Made by a program: the position numbers and the translations under genes | Assembly (NCBI GenBank): GCA_902781895.1 | Contig: CACZLA010000017.1 | Coordinates: forward strand, 1-49,070 | DNA: 49,070 bases | Direction of reading: 5' to 3' | DNA from: an uncultured Lachnospiraceae bacterium | GTDB taxonomy: Bacteria > Bacillota > Clostridia > Lachnospirales > Lachnospiraceae | In this document: positions 7,967 to 17,102 of the stretch, one piece after another | Position numbering within the stretch: the first letter of the stretch is position 1 | How the letters are laid out: the number at the start of each line of letters is the position of its first letter | The notes under the pieces: generated by a model | What the model saw: only the letters and a program-made list of their open reading frames with translations | The model's database searches: none | Told to the model about the DNA's origin: nothing

Positions 7967-9334
7967 TCACTCACTTATCCAGCTGAGATCGACACCCTCG
8001 GGAGCAACCGTATAATACTTCACATAGGTTCCGGCATTATACACATAATCACTTTCCCATTCATATCCCATCATCTCTTCCTTATCAGTATCCAATGTAT
8101 CATACTGATAATCTGCATAAGTTGTATAATCCTCAGTTACTCCTATCTTATTAAACTCTTCTCTGGTGAATTCATAATCACCCGTTATCGGATACATTAC
8201 CTTCCAATGCCCCACTTTACATCCGTAGGTCGTCATGTTGATGTCCTTATAATCAAAATAGGTTGTATCATCTACAGTCACTTCATATTGAACCTTTTCA
8301 ACCGCTGTGGTGCTCCAAATGGCACTGCAGTTTTTACAATATGTATATCCCGGAAATGTTGAAGTCAGATCCGTATTTGTTCCGTAGAGTCCGTCACTGT
8401 AATATTTCTCAGTTGCAAATCCCTCATCGTCATATACAATATCATCTCTGTGACTTGCATCGATGCAGTAATTCGTCAGATAAAAATCCATAGTTATGTA
8501 AACTATATCCAGCTCATAAGGAACCTGACAATAATACTTGCCGTATGTAACCATTGCGTTATAAATACCGGGTTCATAAGGTTCAAATGTTGTCGTTCCC
8601 TGAGAGCCTGTATGTATGGTTTCAGAAAAAGTGACAAGCTCCGGATAATCCATGGTTATTTCATAATCCGTTATCTCTTTTCTTCCGCCTTCAGCCGTAT
8701 AATATATATGGATATTGGATGTATCGGCATCCTCTCCCCAGATATATCTTCCCAGGTCACCTTCATATTCAAGTCCGTAGGCCTTTGGTGTCTTAGCGGG
8801 TTCTTCCTTCTTCTTATCATCACCCGAGCCGGATTTTCCATTTCCTTTTCCGTTATCTCCGGTTCCACCTGAGCCATTATCTCCGGTTCCGCCTTCGCCT
8901 CCGGACCCCTCACCTCCGGATCCGTCACCGGCATCTGCATATCCGGAATCACCTGCTCCTCCGGAAGAACTGTTATCAGATGTATCCTCATAACTGTTTG
9001 TATCAGTCCCGGCATTACTTGTACGAGAACCCGGATTTCTCCAGGAATTTCTCGGATCATTGGGATCATCTATAGGTCTGTCAGGAGATATCTGCCAGTC
9101 ATCTCCGCCTTCAGGGGACTCTACCTCAGCAGTAAACTCATCCTCCAGCGGATCATCTGTTGACTCGCTGTAATCTCTTTTCGTCTCCTGTATATCAGTA
9201 TAGGAAAACACTGTTTCAACCTTATAGTCTGACAGCTGCTTATCACAGCCTGTCAGGACAAATGTAAGACCTGCCATGAGACTGACAAATATATATTTTT
9301 CAATTTTCTTTTTACCGATCTTAGTAAATAACAT
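7967..9334 (-). CDS. Lipoprotein with Gly/Ser/Asp-rich linker
   Basis: 455 residues with a lipoprotein signal: basic N-terminus, hydrophobic stretch and lipobox LTGC with the acylated Cys at residue 30. Residues about 85-178 are a flexible linker rich in Gly, Ser and Asp. The folded C-terminal part (from about 180) has two Cys-x-x-Cys-like pairs and many Tyr but matches no family I recognise. The start codon lies 14 bases inside the upstream transglutaminase-like gene, implying translational coupling and a shared role at the outer face of the membrane. Confidence 0.75.
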   Translation of the reverse strand: MLFTKIGKKKIEKYIFVSLMAGLTFVLTGCDKQLSDYKVETVFSYTDIQETKRDYSESTDDPLEDEFTAEVESPEGGDDWQISPDRPIDDPNDPRNSWRNPGSRTSNAGTDTNSYEDTSDNSSSGGAGDSGYADAGDGSGGEGSGGEGGTGDNGSGGTGDNGKGNGKSGSGDDKKKEEPAKTPKAYGLEYEGDLGRYIWGEDADTSNIHIYYTAEGGRKEITDYEITMDYPELVTFSETIHTGSQGTTTFEPYEPGIYNAMVTYGKYYCQVPYELDIVYITMDFYLTNYCIDASHRDDIVYDDEGFATEKYYSDGLYGTNTDLTSTFPGYTYCKNCSAIWSTTAVEKVQYEVTVDDTTYFDYKDINMTTYGCKVGHWKVMYPITGDYEFTREEFNKIGVTEDYTTYADYQYDTLDTDKEEMMGYEWESDYVYNAGTYVKYYTVAPEGVDLSWISE

Positions 9335-11528
9335 ATATCAGCCTCCACATCAGTTTTTTCACTGCACTGAGCCTGCCGCTCACTGTACCTGAAAGAACCT
9401 CATAATAGTTCTTAACAACTTCATAATCAGGCTGCTGTATATCTTTTCCGGAGTATCTCGCCTTCATAAATATATCATCTATGGATCTGTAATGAGGCAG
9501 CGAACTATCCTCCAGAGTCTTATCTATCTGAGATGCATATCTGACAGGAAGTCCCCTGTCAACTGAAAGTCCTGTCTTCCCGAGAATATACCATATCCTT
9601 CCGGCCATGAACAGAACTGCATCATTCAGATTTTCTCCGTTAATTTTTTTCTTTATCTGATTATCTATCACTATCATTCTGATAATGACTACCATAAAAA
9701 TAATCATAACAAATAACAGGATAAAAAGCATGATTTTTTTCAGCTTTCCTCCACTTTTTTCAGCTTCCAAGTCCTTATCCTCATCAGACTGTGACTGATC
9801 ACTGTCATTTACATTATCATATCCTGATTCGGGAGACATTTCAGCTATGCTTTCTTCGTCTTCATAGAAGCCGGGAGTAACATCGATAGGCACCCATCCC
9901 ATACCGTAACGGTATACCTCAACCCAGGCATGGGCACTTTTAGCGGTAATGGTATTCTGCCCTTCTTTAAGCTCGCATCTGTAACCCTCAACATATCTTG
10001 CAGGAACACCATAATATCTGTACATAAGTGTTGCCTTGGAAGCATAGTCGGGACTGTAATCAGAAGTAATATTCTCCTTCACATAGGCTCTGATTGAATC
10101 AGTTATCAGTTCAACACCGATATCTGTACTGAGCGGCTCAGCCTCCGCATCCAGAGTGCTGCGGACTTCATCAGGTATAACGGTATAATATTCATCCACA
10201 TAATTTCTGTATGCCTGTTCCAGAGCATAATGCTTAACCTCAATATCATTCATTCCGTAGGCCGCTCTGTTCATGATATCATTTAGCACACCATTATCGT
10301 ACAGAGATACCATCTGGTTTTCATCTGTATTTCCGCAGACAAATTTATACTCCTTCTTGATATCCGAAACAGGATTCATGACACACTGATCCTTGTATAC
10401 ATTATCGTATAACTCAAAGGATTCTTTTATGCAGAAATAAGGAGTATAGATATATTTATCCGAAGCTCCTATATTTTTGACCTTCAGTGTCTCCTCATCA
10501 AATTTATAAGTTCCCTCATAAAAATTATTACTTATAGTAAGAAATGAACCAAGGAGCGTAAGGGATGTATCCTTCTTTTCTATCATATATTGAAGAAGGT
10601 CTTTATTAGTATCACTATAAGCTTCCTTATCCAGCTCCTGCCAGTTTCCGTCATTATAAGCACAGCCGGTGTATCCCTTCAGATACATCAGCCCCTCCTC
10701 CTCAGCTTCCACACTGAGACGGGGTTCATCGCCAAGCTGCTTTGGACCTGACTCAGCCAGTCTGCCCTCCGGAAGATCCGATACTCCGTAAATCTTGGTC
10801 TCTATATATTTTAATGTCTTCTCTCTGTATGTATCCAGTCGTGAAGTTGGTATCTTTCTGCAAAGAAGATATGAAGTACCTGCTATAACAAGAACTGACG
10901 CAGCAATAATAACCGGAAAAATGATCCTTGTTCTGTCAGATCCCGAATGTGATGCAGAATAAGATAAAACCACGAGAGCTACTGCCGTCATTATGAACAT
11001 CATATATCCCTTTGCCTCGGCGGATGTGAGCATATAGTAAATAAATCCCATATATAGGAAAAGAAGCACGGGAACAAAGGCTTTATAATATACTGCCGTA
11101 TTGATAAGTGCGGCTATAAGCAGAGCGATCAGAACAACTATTATGGCCCTTATAACACGACTGTCTTCGGTTTGGGATACAAAAAGCTGATAGATAGTAC
11201 CCTTCCTTATATTCCAGTTATTGATAAGTTCATTCAGATATATGGTTATACCGCTTATTATCTGCCTGCTGAGTAATGCAAAACAGAAAAGAAATCCCGC
11301 TCCCATCATGGAAGTGGATATGGCAGGTTTCACCTTTTCCGAAATAAGTGTAAAGACAAATGAATAAACTCCCGCCAGCACTGAACCAAGGAGAAGCATC
11401 TTCCACCATCTCACCGCTCCGAAAACAAAGAACAGCATGAAGGCGCAGAAAATCGACGAAGCTATAAAATCATACAGCTTCGTTGTCTTTTTTCCCGTAC
11501 TTTGTTGTTCAAGTCTTATTACGCTCAT
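9321..11528 (-). CDS. Transglutaminase-like membrane protein (TgpA/DUF3488 type) with Ser in place of catalytic Cys
   Basis: 735 residues: about seven membrane helices (20-225), an extracellular region with a transglutaminase-like core (about 470-560), one further helix (about 600-622) and a DUF4129-like cytoplasmic C-terminus. The core has the hallmark GVPARYVEGY, the His in SAHAWVEVY (H533) and the Asp in VPIDVTPG (D549), but the residue 15 before the GVPAR glycine, Cys in active members, is Ser492 (codon AGT). This suggests a pseudoenzyme or altered chemistry. It overlaps the DUF58 gene by 4 bases and the lipoprotein gene by 14, the classic MoxR-DUF58-transglutaminase arrangement. Confidence 0.85.
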   Translation of the reverse strand: MSVIRLEQQSTGKKTTKLYDFIASSIFCAFMLFFVFGAVRWWKMLLLGSVLAGVYSFVFTLISEKVKPAISTSMMGAGFLFCFALLSRQIISGITIYLNELINNWNIRKGTIYQLFVSQTEDSRVIRAIIVVLIALLIAALINTAVYYKAFVPVLLFLYMGFIYYMLTSAEAKGYMMFIMTAVALVVLSYSASHSGSDRTRIIFPVIIAASVLVIAGTSYLLCRKIPTSRLDTYREKTLKYIETKIYGVSDLPEGRLAESGPKQLGDEPRLSVEAEEEGLMYLKGYTGCAYNDGNWQELDKEAYSDTNKDLLQYMIEKKDTSLTLLGSFLTISNNFYEGTYKFDEETLKVKNIGASDKYIYTPYFCIKESFELYDNVYKDQCVMNPVSDIKKEYKFVCGNTDENQMVSLYDNGVLNDIMNRAAYGMNDIEVKHYALEQAYRNYVDEYYTVIPDEVRSTLDAEAEPLSTDIGVELITDSIRAYVKENITSDYSPDYASKATLMYRYYGVPARYVEGYRCELKEGQNTITAKSAHAWVEVYRYGMGWVPIDVTPGFYEDEESIAEMSPESGYDNVNDSDQSQSDEDKDLEAEKSGGKLKKIMLFILLFVMIIFMVVIIRMIVIDNQIKKKINGENLNDAVLFMAGRIWYILGKTGLSVDRGLPVRYASQIDKTLEDSSLPHYRSIDDIFMKARYSGKDIQQPDYEVVKNYYEVLSGTVSGRLSAVKKLMWRLIYVIY

Positions 11529-12583
11529 GAAACCTCGTCCAGTATTACAGGCTCAACATTGTCGTGAAGAACAAACTCTCTGGTCATAATATCGTCCTGT
11601 TTATTAGTTATGTAAACCACTTTTGCATATTTCGAAAGCACACCGCTTTTCAGAAGATACATCATTCCTGAGGTATCCTCACCCTTATCATCATCAAAAA
11701 TCATCTTCATGGTCTCATAGAGATCCGCAGATGCAAACATATTCATAAATGCCGTACCCTTATTCCCACGGTACCATCCCACCTGATGGAAAATACCATT
11801 CTTCAGATATGCCGTGGATACAGACATAAGAGTACTGAACACCATATTCTTGGTCTTAAGATTATCATTAGTGATATCAAAGGTTATCAGCACCTGATTA
11901 TCCGTGGGTGTATCAAACTCACGAACCAGAAGCTCATCATATCTGTCGGAAAGCTTCCAGTTAATATGTCTCAGATTGTCGCCCGGCTGATACTCTCTGT
12001 ACTGGAGAATCTCACTGAGCACGGGACTCTTCCTGTTACTGAAGTATCTCTCCTTCTCATAATTAACTCTTCTGACCTCGGTAACCTTATCATAGGGCTT
12101 AAATGCCGGATACAGATAAACGGACTTTACGTATTTTTTCACCGCATTTTTATAAGAAAGACCGAGAAGATCATAGATACGGACATGATCGATATTTACA
12201 TCAAACCTTCCGCAATAATCACTTCCGAGTTCAAATACCAGACTGGAAGTACCACTGCCGGCAGTGAATTTTTTGACAAATGTATCCTTGACTCCAAATC
12301 CGGGATTGGAAACTCTGAACTTGATGATTCCATTTGTTATGGGAAGAGGTGAAGGATTTGAAATATCAATATTAATAAGCATATTTTTATTTGACACAGA
12401 GCTGTTCTTCATGGAGATATCTATCTGAAGGCTCTTTGTCAGGATTATATTGTAGATAAGAACCACGGCAAAAAACACCAGCAAGAGAATCGCGAGTCCA
12501 AGCAGAAATACTTCACCGGTGTGTACAAATGCAATAAATAAAGTTAAGAATGCCAATAAGGCGCTGATTATATGACTTATCAT
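11525..12583 (-). CDS. DUF58 family protein
   Basis: 352 residues. Two N-terminal hydrophobic helices (about 5-22 and 27-47) anchor the protein; the family signature appears as EILQYREYQPGDNLRHINWKLSDRYDELLVREFD (split here only for description: YREYQPGD, then HINWKLS). The C-terminus has a degenerate von Willebrand A-like pattern (LITFDITND). DUF58 proteins accompany MoxR ATPases and transglutaminase-like proteins in envelope-related operons. The start overlaps the moxR stop by one base and the end overlaps the next gene by four, so the three are translationally coupled. Confidence 0.88.
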   Translation of the reverse strand: MISHIISALLAFLTLFIAFVHTGEVFLLGLAILLLVFFAVVLIYNIILTKSLQIDISMKNSSVSNKNMLINIDISNPSPLPITNGIIKFRVSNPGFGVKDTFVKKFTAGSGTSSLVFELGSDYCGRFDVNIDHVRIYDLLGLSYKNAVKKYVKSVYLYPAFKPYDKVTEVRRVNYEKERYFSNRKSPVLSEILQYREYQPGDNLRHINWKLSDRYDELLVREFDTPTDNQVLITFDITNDNLKTKNMVFSTLMSVSTAYLKNGIFHQVGWYRGNKGTAFMNMFASADLYETMKMIFDDDKGEDTSGMMYLLKSGVLSKYAKVVYITNKQDDIMTREFVLHDNVEPVILDEVS

Positions 12584-13530
12584 TATTTTGCAATATCAGG
12601 GGCTTTAACCTTGTTATCCAGAATATCGGTTAAAACTGAAACCTCATTTTCTCCTTCCATTCTTGCCTGTGAACTAAGCACTATCCTGTGACTGCATACA
12701 TCAAGGAAGATATCATATACATCATTTGGAGTTATATAATCCCTGCCGTTGAAGTAAGCATTTGCACATGCCATTCTCTTAAGGGCAACAGAACCTCTGG
12801 TGCTGACACCAACCTCAATAAAATCATTATGCCTGGTCTCATCACAGAGTCTGCAGATATAGTCGATAACCTCTTCATCTGCACGGATATTCTTATCAAC
12901 AGCCTCTCTGATCTTCTGAAGCTCCTTAACGGAAAGCTTTGTGGAAAGCTTCTCGGTTATATCATTTACAGAAGTATTCATAAGGATACTGACCTCATCA
13001 TTAAGACTTGGATATCCCATAGACAGCTTCACCATAAAACGGTCGCACTGTGAATCCGGAAGTGGCTGTGTACCGAGACTGGTAACCGGATTCTGAGTAG
13101 CTATAAGGATAAATGGCTTCGGCAGAGATTTAGTGGACCCCTCAAGAGTAACAGTCCCCTCCTCCATAGGTTCAAGAAGAGCTGACTGAGTCTTGGCTGA
13201 AGTTCTGTTTATCTCGTCACCAAGAAGAAGATTACACTGCACCGCTCCGGGCACATAATTCATCTTTCTGGTATCTCTGTCCATATAATAATAACCCGTT
13301 ATATCACTGGGCATGGTATCCGGTGTAAACTGAAGTCTCTTAAATTCAAGACCTATTACCTTTGAAAATGCTTTCGCAAGTGTAGTCTTTCCGGAACCCG
13401 GATTGTCCTCAAGAAGAATATGACCTGAAGCACATATGGTCATGAATACCTTCTCTATGATCTCTCTTTTTCCTTTTATTACCTTTTCAATTTCATCAAC
13501 TACTTCTGTAAGATTCTTATTCTCGCTCAT
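12583..13530 (-). CDS. MoxR-family AAA+ ATPase
   Basis: 315 residues from the ATG at 13528-13530, which follows AAGGAAAT; a longer reading from 13590 lacks a ribosome site. Walker A is DNPGSGKTTLAKAF (about 40-50), Walker B LLLGDEINR, sensor 1 ATQNP, with the MoxR insertion LEPMEEGTVTLEG. MoxR ATPases act as chaperone-like motors that help mature or regulate partner protein complexes, usually DUF58 partners. The DUF58 gene follows with one base of overlap. Confidence 0.92.
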   Translation of the reverse strand: MSENKNLTEVVDEIEKVIKGKREIIEKVFMTICASGHILLEDNPGSGKTTLAKAFSKVIGLEFKRLQFTPDTMPSDITGYYYMDRDTRKMNYVPGAVQCNLLLGDEINRTSAKTQSALLEPMEEGTVTLEGSTKSLPKPFILIATQNPVTSLGTQPLPDSQCDRFMVKLSMGYPSLNDEVSILMNTSVNDITEKLSTKLSVKELQKIREAVDKNIRADEEVIDYICRLCDETRHNDFIEVGVSTRGSVALKRMACANAYFNGRDYITPNDVYDIFLDVCSHRIVLSSQARMEGENEVSVLTDILDNKVKAPDIAK

Positions 13531-13568
13531 TTTTATTTCCTTTTTTGATTTATTGATGTCGTTATACT

Positions 13569-13586
13569 GTTCCTGCAAGCAGGAAC
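13569..13586. promoter_or_regulatory. 8-bp inverted repeat upstream of moxR
   Basis: GTTCCTGC and GCAGGAAC pair around a 2-base centre, 39 bases upstream of the moxR start. There is no T-run. A 12-base piece of it (TTCCTGCTTGCA on the minus strand) recurs at 17044-17055, at nearly the same distance upstream of the aminotransferase gene, so it may be a protein or RNA signal. Confidence 0.4.
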
Positions 13587-13610
13587 ACATTGTAACTTTT
13601 TACACTTATG

Positions 13611-14954
13611 TCATTTTATTATCTCTGCCCAATCCGCAAAAGAGTCCGGTTTAGATGTGAAACAGATGGTATAAAAACCATCTTTAGCTTCGATAACCTT
13701 TGCATAAAGATCTCCGCCTATGTCGATCATTATATTCGATCGTTCCGGCATATTTTTGCATGTCATAAGCTTTGCAAATCGTTCATCCGCTGAAAGGCTT
13801 TCTATCCTTCCGCTAAATGGATCTTCTCCCACATACTTTCCGTCTACTTCGAAAAATGTAATATCTACAGGTCTGCATCCGCTGAGCCAGTTGATTTTAT
13901 TACTCCTGTCAATATGATAATTACCGATGCCGCTTATATCAAAAATACTAATCTCTGTCCTGGCGCCCTTCGGAAGCATGCTCTGCACTCCCTCTATAAC
14001 AAGGTCTTCCCTGATCAGCTTCTTAGTGGACTCTGAAATGTAAATCTGTCCGCCGATGGTATAGGTCTCAACACGTCCGGCAATATTTACGGCCTCACCT
14101 ATACATCCATACTTCATCTTTTTCTCTGAACCGATATTTCCTACTACTGTAATGCCGGAATTTATTCCAACCCCCATCTGGAGTTCATCATATCCATGAC
14201 TGCGATTCCATTTGTTTGCGGCCACTACGGCATTTTGCATTTCTATGGCACATTTTACTGCATTGGTTGCATGATCCGGATCATCCTTCGGAGCACCAAA
14301 CAAAACAAAAATACCATCCCCTAGAAACTCTATGACAGAACCATGGTGTTTCTCAATGACTTCAACCATTTTTTCAAAATAATTATTCAGGATTTTTATA
14401 AGATCGGACGGACTCTTTTTTGTACTGAGAGCCGTGAAGCCGCGAATATCACTCATAAGGATCGTTACTTCCTTTGAGACACCTCCGCGTTTTTCTCCTT
14501 CCGGAGTATTCAGAACAAAGTCAGCTATTTCAGTAGAGGTATATCTTTCAAAAGCAGAGCTGATCCTGAAAAGCTCGGTAAGGTTAGTGATAACTATAAT
14601 AAACAGTTCACTCTCTTCCTGAGAATAGGTAATGCTGACACGAAGCTTACACACACTTCCATCATTCTTTTCATATTCAACTATATCGTGAAATGTACTC
14701 TCCTTAGCCGCTATGGCATCTATAAAAAGCTGTATCAGATTATCATTTCTTTCAACATACGGAATAACCGACCATATTTTTATTTCTTTATCAGCTGCAT
14801 TTTCCTTTATACTGAAAAGATTTTTTGCAGCATTGTTATAATAGCTCAGCACACCTGTCTTTGTAGTTACACAGACCGAATCATCCATATTTCTGAAGAC
14901 ATATTCAAGCTGGCTGCTATTCAAATTCTGTTCCATGATATGGTGCATCACCAT
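13611..14954 (-). CDS. PAS-domain class III adenylate/guanylate cyclase
   Basis: 447 residues: N-terminal PAS sensor (about 12-130), class III nucleotide cyclase domain (about 160-320), and a C-terminal 120-residue part of unknown type. Metal-binding Asp169 (MSDIRGFT) and Asp213 (FLGDGIFVLFGAP) are present, as are the transition-state Asn290 and Arg294 (GEAVNIAGR), so catalysis is plausible. The base-selecting positions are unusual: Glu209 stands where adenylate cyclases have Lys, and Gly283 where they have Asp/Thr, so the product (cAMP, cGMP or other) is uncertain. No membrane segment is seen. AAGGAG lies about 20 bases before the ATG; a nearer non-ATG start (ATT or CTG) cannot be excluded. 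It starts 31 bases after the isomerase gene. Confidence 0.85.
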   Translation of the reverse strand: MVMHHIMEQNLNSSQLEYVFRNMDDSVCVTTKTGVLSYYNNAAKNLFSIKENAADKEIKIWSVIPYVERNDNLIQLFIDAIAAKESTFHDIVEYEKNDGSVCKLRVSITYSQEESELFIIVITNLTELFRISSAFERYTSTEIADFVLNTPEGEKRGGVSKEVTILMSDIRGFTALSTKKSPSDLIKILNNYFEKMVEVIEKHHGSVIEFLGDGIFVLFGAPKDDPDHATNAVKCAIEMQNAVVAANKWNRSHGYDELQMGVGINSGITVVGNIGSEKKMKYGCIGEAVNIAGRVETYTIGGQIYISESTKKLIREDLVIEGVQSMLPKGARTEISIFDISGIGNYHIDRSNKINWLSGCRPVDITFFEVDGKYVGEDPFSGRIESLSADERFAKLMTCKNMPERSNIMIDIGGDLYAKVIEAKDGFYTICFTSKPDSFADWAEIIK

Positions 14955-14985
14955 TTTTCGCAGGGTAATGCAAACTCCTTTACTA

Positions 14986-15771
14986 TTATTTTTCCATTAA
15001 TTTGAAAACTGTTTCGATATCTTCCATCAGCTGCTCGCCGTGATACTCAGGTCTTACATACTCTATAACGAAATCAGCATTTGGAGCCTTATTTAATATA
15101 TGTCCGAAGAGATCGGGGAAATCTATGGTTCCGTCTAATATCCTTCTATGCTGATCATTCTGTCCGTCATTATTATGAAGGTGAAATATCTTTACCTGGG
15201 AAGCCAGATCATCAACCAGCTTATATATATCCCAGGAATTGGCATTTGCATGTCCGATATCTATAACAACTCCAAACTTCTTATCCCTGCAGAGGTCAGT
15301 GAATTCAGCCTGATCAAGAAGTATGTTCTGCTGTACGGCGGTTCCCACATTTTCCACAAGGATATCCACATCGGGAAATATATCTCTCATTTCTTCCAGA
15401 TTCTCCAGAGAGGTTGCCAGCATTTCATCCTTCTTCTCCGGAATGACTACTCCGTTATTCACATGATATACCATGGATTTTGGCTTAAGGATATCGGCAT
15501 ACTTCTTTGTGAGATTTATATGATACATACTCTCTTCATATTCAGAGGTTCCTTTTTTTGCAGTATGCTCCACACAAAAAACAGGCTCATGGAAGTCAAG
15601 AGGACACTCCATGAAAACATCAAGATTTTCCTTCAGATTCGCCTCAAACTCCGCCATATCAAACATGGGAAGAAACTCAAAGCCCAGTCTGCTTCCAAAT
15701 CTTTCCCTATATATTTTTGCTGTTTCCATCCTGCACCGCGGCAGGACACAGGTATCTACATATACATTCAC
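14986..15771 (-). CDS. Sugar phosphate isomerase/epimerase-like TIM-barrel protein
   Basis: 261 residues with the AP-endonuclease-2/xylose isomerase-like barrel pattern: VENVG (metal Glu), VIDIGHANAN (metal Asp and His), FHLHNNDGQNDQHR and a terminal FVIEYVRPEYH. These provide the usual divalent-metal site on barrel strand ends. Substrate is unknown; members act on sugars, inositols or hydroxypyruvate. The GTG start (15769-15771) follows AAAGGAG by 7 bases. It lies between the sugar aminotransferase and the cyclase, suggesting a role in making or recycling a modified sugar. Confidence 0.75.
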   Translation of the reverse strand: MNVYVDTCVLPRCRMETAKIYRERFGSRLGFEFLPMFDMAEFEANLKENLDVFMECPLDFHEPVFCVEHTAKKGTSEYEESMYHINLTKKYADILKPKSMVYHVNNGVVIPEKKDEMLATSLENLEEMRDIFPDVDILVENVGTAVQQNILLDQAEFTDLCRDKKFGVVIDIGHANANSWDIYKLVDDLASQVKIFHLHNNDGQNDQHRRILDGTIDFPDLFGHILNKAPNADFVIEYVRPEYHGEQLMEDIETVFKLMEK

Positions 15772-15806
15772 TCTAAATCTCCTTTAAATAGTACATAAAA
15801 CGAACT

Positions 15807-15870
15807 CTATAATTCCTTTATGTTCCGGAAATAACACACTATAGTTCTTTTATATTCCGGGAAACGTACT
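15807..15870. repeat. Imperfect 32-bp tandem duplication over the aminotransferase stop codon
   Basis: Two adjacent 32-base copies (15807-15838 and 15839-15870) share the pattern CTATAnTTCnTTTATnTTCC. The second copy contains the last codons and stop of the aminotransferase gene; the first lies in the intergenic gap. It is a short local duplication at a gene end. Confidence 0.55.
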
Positions 15871-17002
15871 CTATCTCTTCTTCTGTCAGACTCACATCAG
15901 ATGGAATGTTAAGGATACATGAAGCATAAAACGGTGCCTTCTCAAGCTTAAAAGCATACTCATTCACATAGGGAGTCTGTTCATTTATAAGTCCCCAAAC
16001 AAGACGTGTCTGAATACCTTTTTCTTCAAGGGCTTCAACTATTTCACGGGGAGTCATCTTTATCTGATCCATATCCATTTCCAGGGCATAAAGCCATCTG
16101 TTGGAATCAGTTCCCTCTCTGAACTCCTTAAGACGCGCCTTTTCATATCCGTCAAATACATTCTTATAAATCTCATAATTCACATTCTTACGTCTTATGA
16201 ATTCAGGAAGCTCCTCAAGCTGAGCCACACCAAGCGCCGCCTGAAGATTTGTCATCCTGTAATTATAACCTACTTCATTATGAAGATAAAACTTTGCATC
16301 ATCCTTCGCCTGTGTGGAAAGATATCTTATATGATCCACTCTGCTGCTGTCCTTTGCAGTAACAGCTCCGCCACCGCCGGTGGTTATTATCTTATTTCCG
16401 TTAAAGCTGTATGCACCGTAGTCGCCGATGGTTCCCGCAAACTTCCCGGCTACAGATGTCTCAGGGGCTGTGTAAGCTGTTCCGAGAGCCTCAGTCGCAT
16501 CCTCAATAACCGTAATTCCGTAACGATGAGCTATATCTACTATACGCTCCATATCAGCAGCATTTCCGAAAACATGAACTACTATTACTGCTTTTACAGG
16601 CTTTGACCTGAAACAGAGGACACCATTTTCCTCTTTACATTCTATGGAAAGAAACTCCTCCAGCTTATCCGGATCCATACACAGACTGTCATCGCAGTCC
16701 ATAAATACAGGAGTTGCAAACTGATATCTCACCGGATTTACAGCCGCGATAAATGTAAGTGCCGGAACGATAACCACATCCTCCGGCCCTACTCCTGCAT
16801 CAACTAATGCCAGATGTATAGCTGCACTTCCGCTCTGACAGGCAGCCACATTATCAACACGCAAAAACCGCGCCAGATCCTGTTCAAGCCTTGTAATATA
16901 GGCTCCGCCGGTTGAAACCCACCCTTGATCCAGCGCGTCGTCTACATATTTTCTTTCGTTCCCTTCAAAATTCGGGATCGACAGCGGAATAAAACTTCTC
17001 AT
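15839..17002 (-). CDS. LegC-like PLP-dependent sugar aminotransferase (DegT/DnrJ/EryC1 family)
   Basis: About 387 residues. The N-terminal FIPLSIPNFEGNERKYV and the motif FNGNKIITTGGGG, with the Schiff-base Lys, match the LegC/NHT subfamily of aminotransferases that convert UDP-4-keto-6-deoxy-HexNAc to the 4-amino sugar on the way to legionaminic, pseudaminic or bacillosamine-type sugars. Supporting motifs are SGSAAIHLAL, VPALTFIAAVNPVRY and EDATEALG. The ATG at 17000-17002 is preferred over one six codons upstream because GGAGAG precedes only the former at proper distance. No dehydratase or NeuB-like synthase is in the window, so the rest of the pathway must lie elsewhere. Confidence 0.82.
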   Translation of the reverse strand: MRSFIPLSIPNFEGNERKYVDDALDQGWVSTGGAYITRLEQDLARFLRVDNVAACQSGSAAIHLALVDAGVGPEDVVIVPALTFIAAVNPVRYQFATPVFMDCDDSLCMDPDKLEEFLSIECKEENGVLCFRSKPVKAVIVVHVFGNAADMERIVDIAHRYGITVIEDATEALGTAYTAPETSVAGKFAGTIGDYGAYSFNGNKIITTGGGGAVTAKDSSRVDHIRYLSTQAKDDAKFYLHNEVGYNYRMTNLQAALGVAQLEELPEFIRRKNVNYEIYKNVFDGYEKARLKEFREGTDSNRWLYALEMDMDQIKMTPREIVEALEEKGIQTRLVWGLINEQTPYVNEYAFKLEKAPFYASCILNIPSDVSLTEEEIEYVSRNIKEL

Positions 17003-17056
17003 TGAAAATACGCTCTCCATTTTAATACTTTTTTTACTTCAATTGCAAGCAGGAAT

Positions 17057-17102
17057 GAACTATTACTCTCCTGTTTTTCGAACTATTGCTCTCCTGTTTT
17101 TC
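17057..17102. repeat. 23-bp tandem duplication over the stop codon of the Asp/Ser-rich anchor protein
   Basis: Two adjacent 23-base copies (17057-17079 and 17080-17102) differ at one base. The second copy carries the last codons and TAG stop of the gene at 17083-17820; the first is intergenic. Each minus-strand copy contains ACAGGAGAG, a Shine-Dalgarno-like word. Confidence 0.75.
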
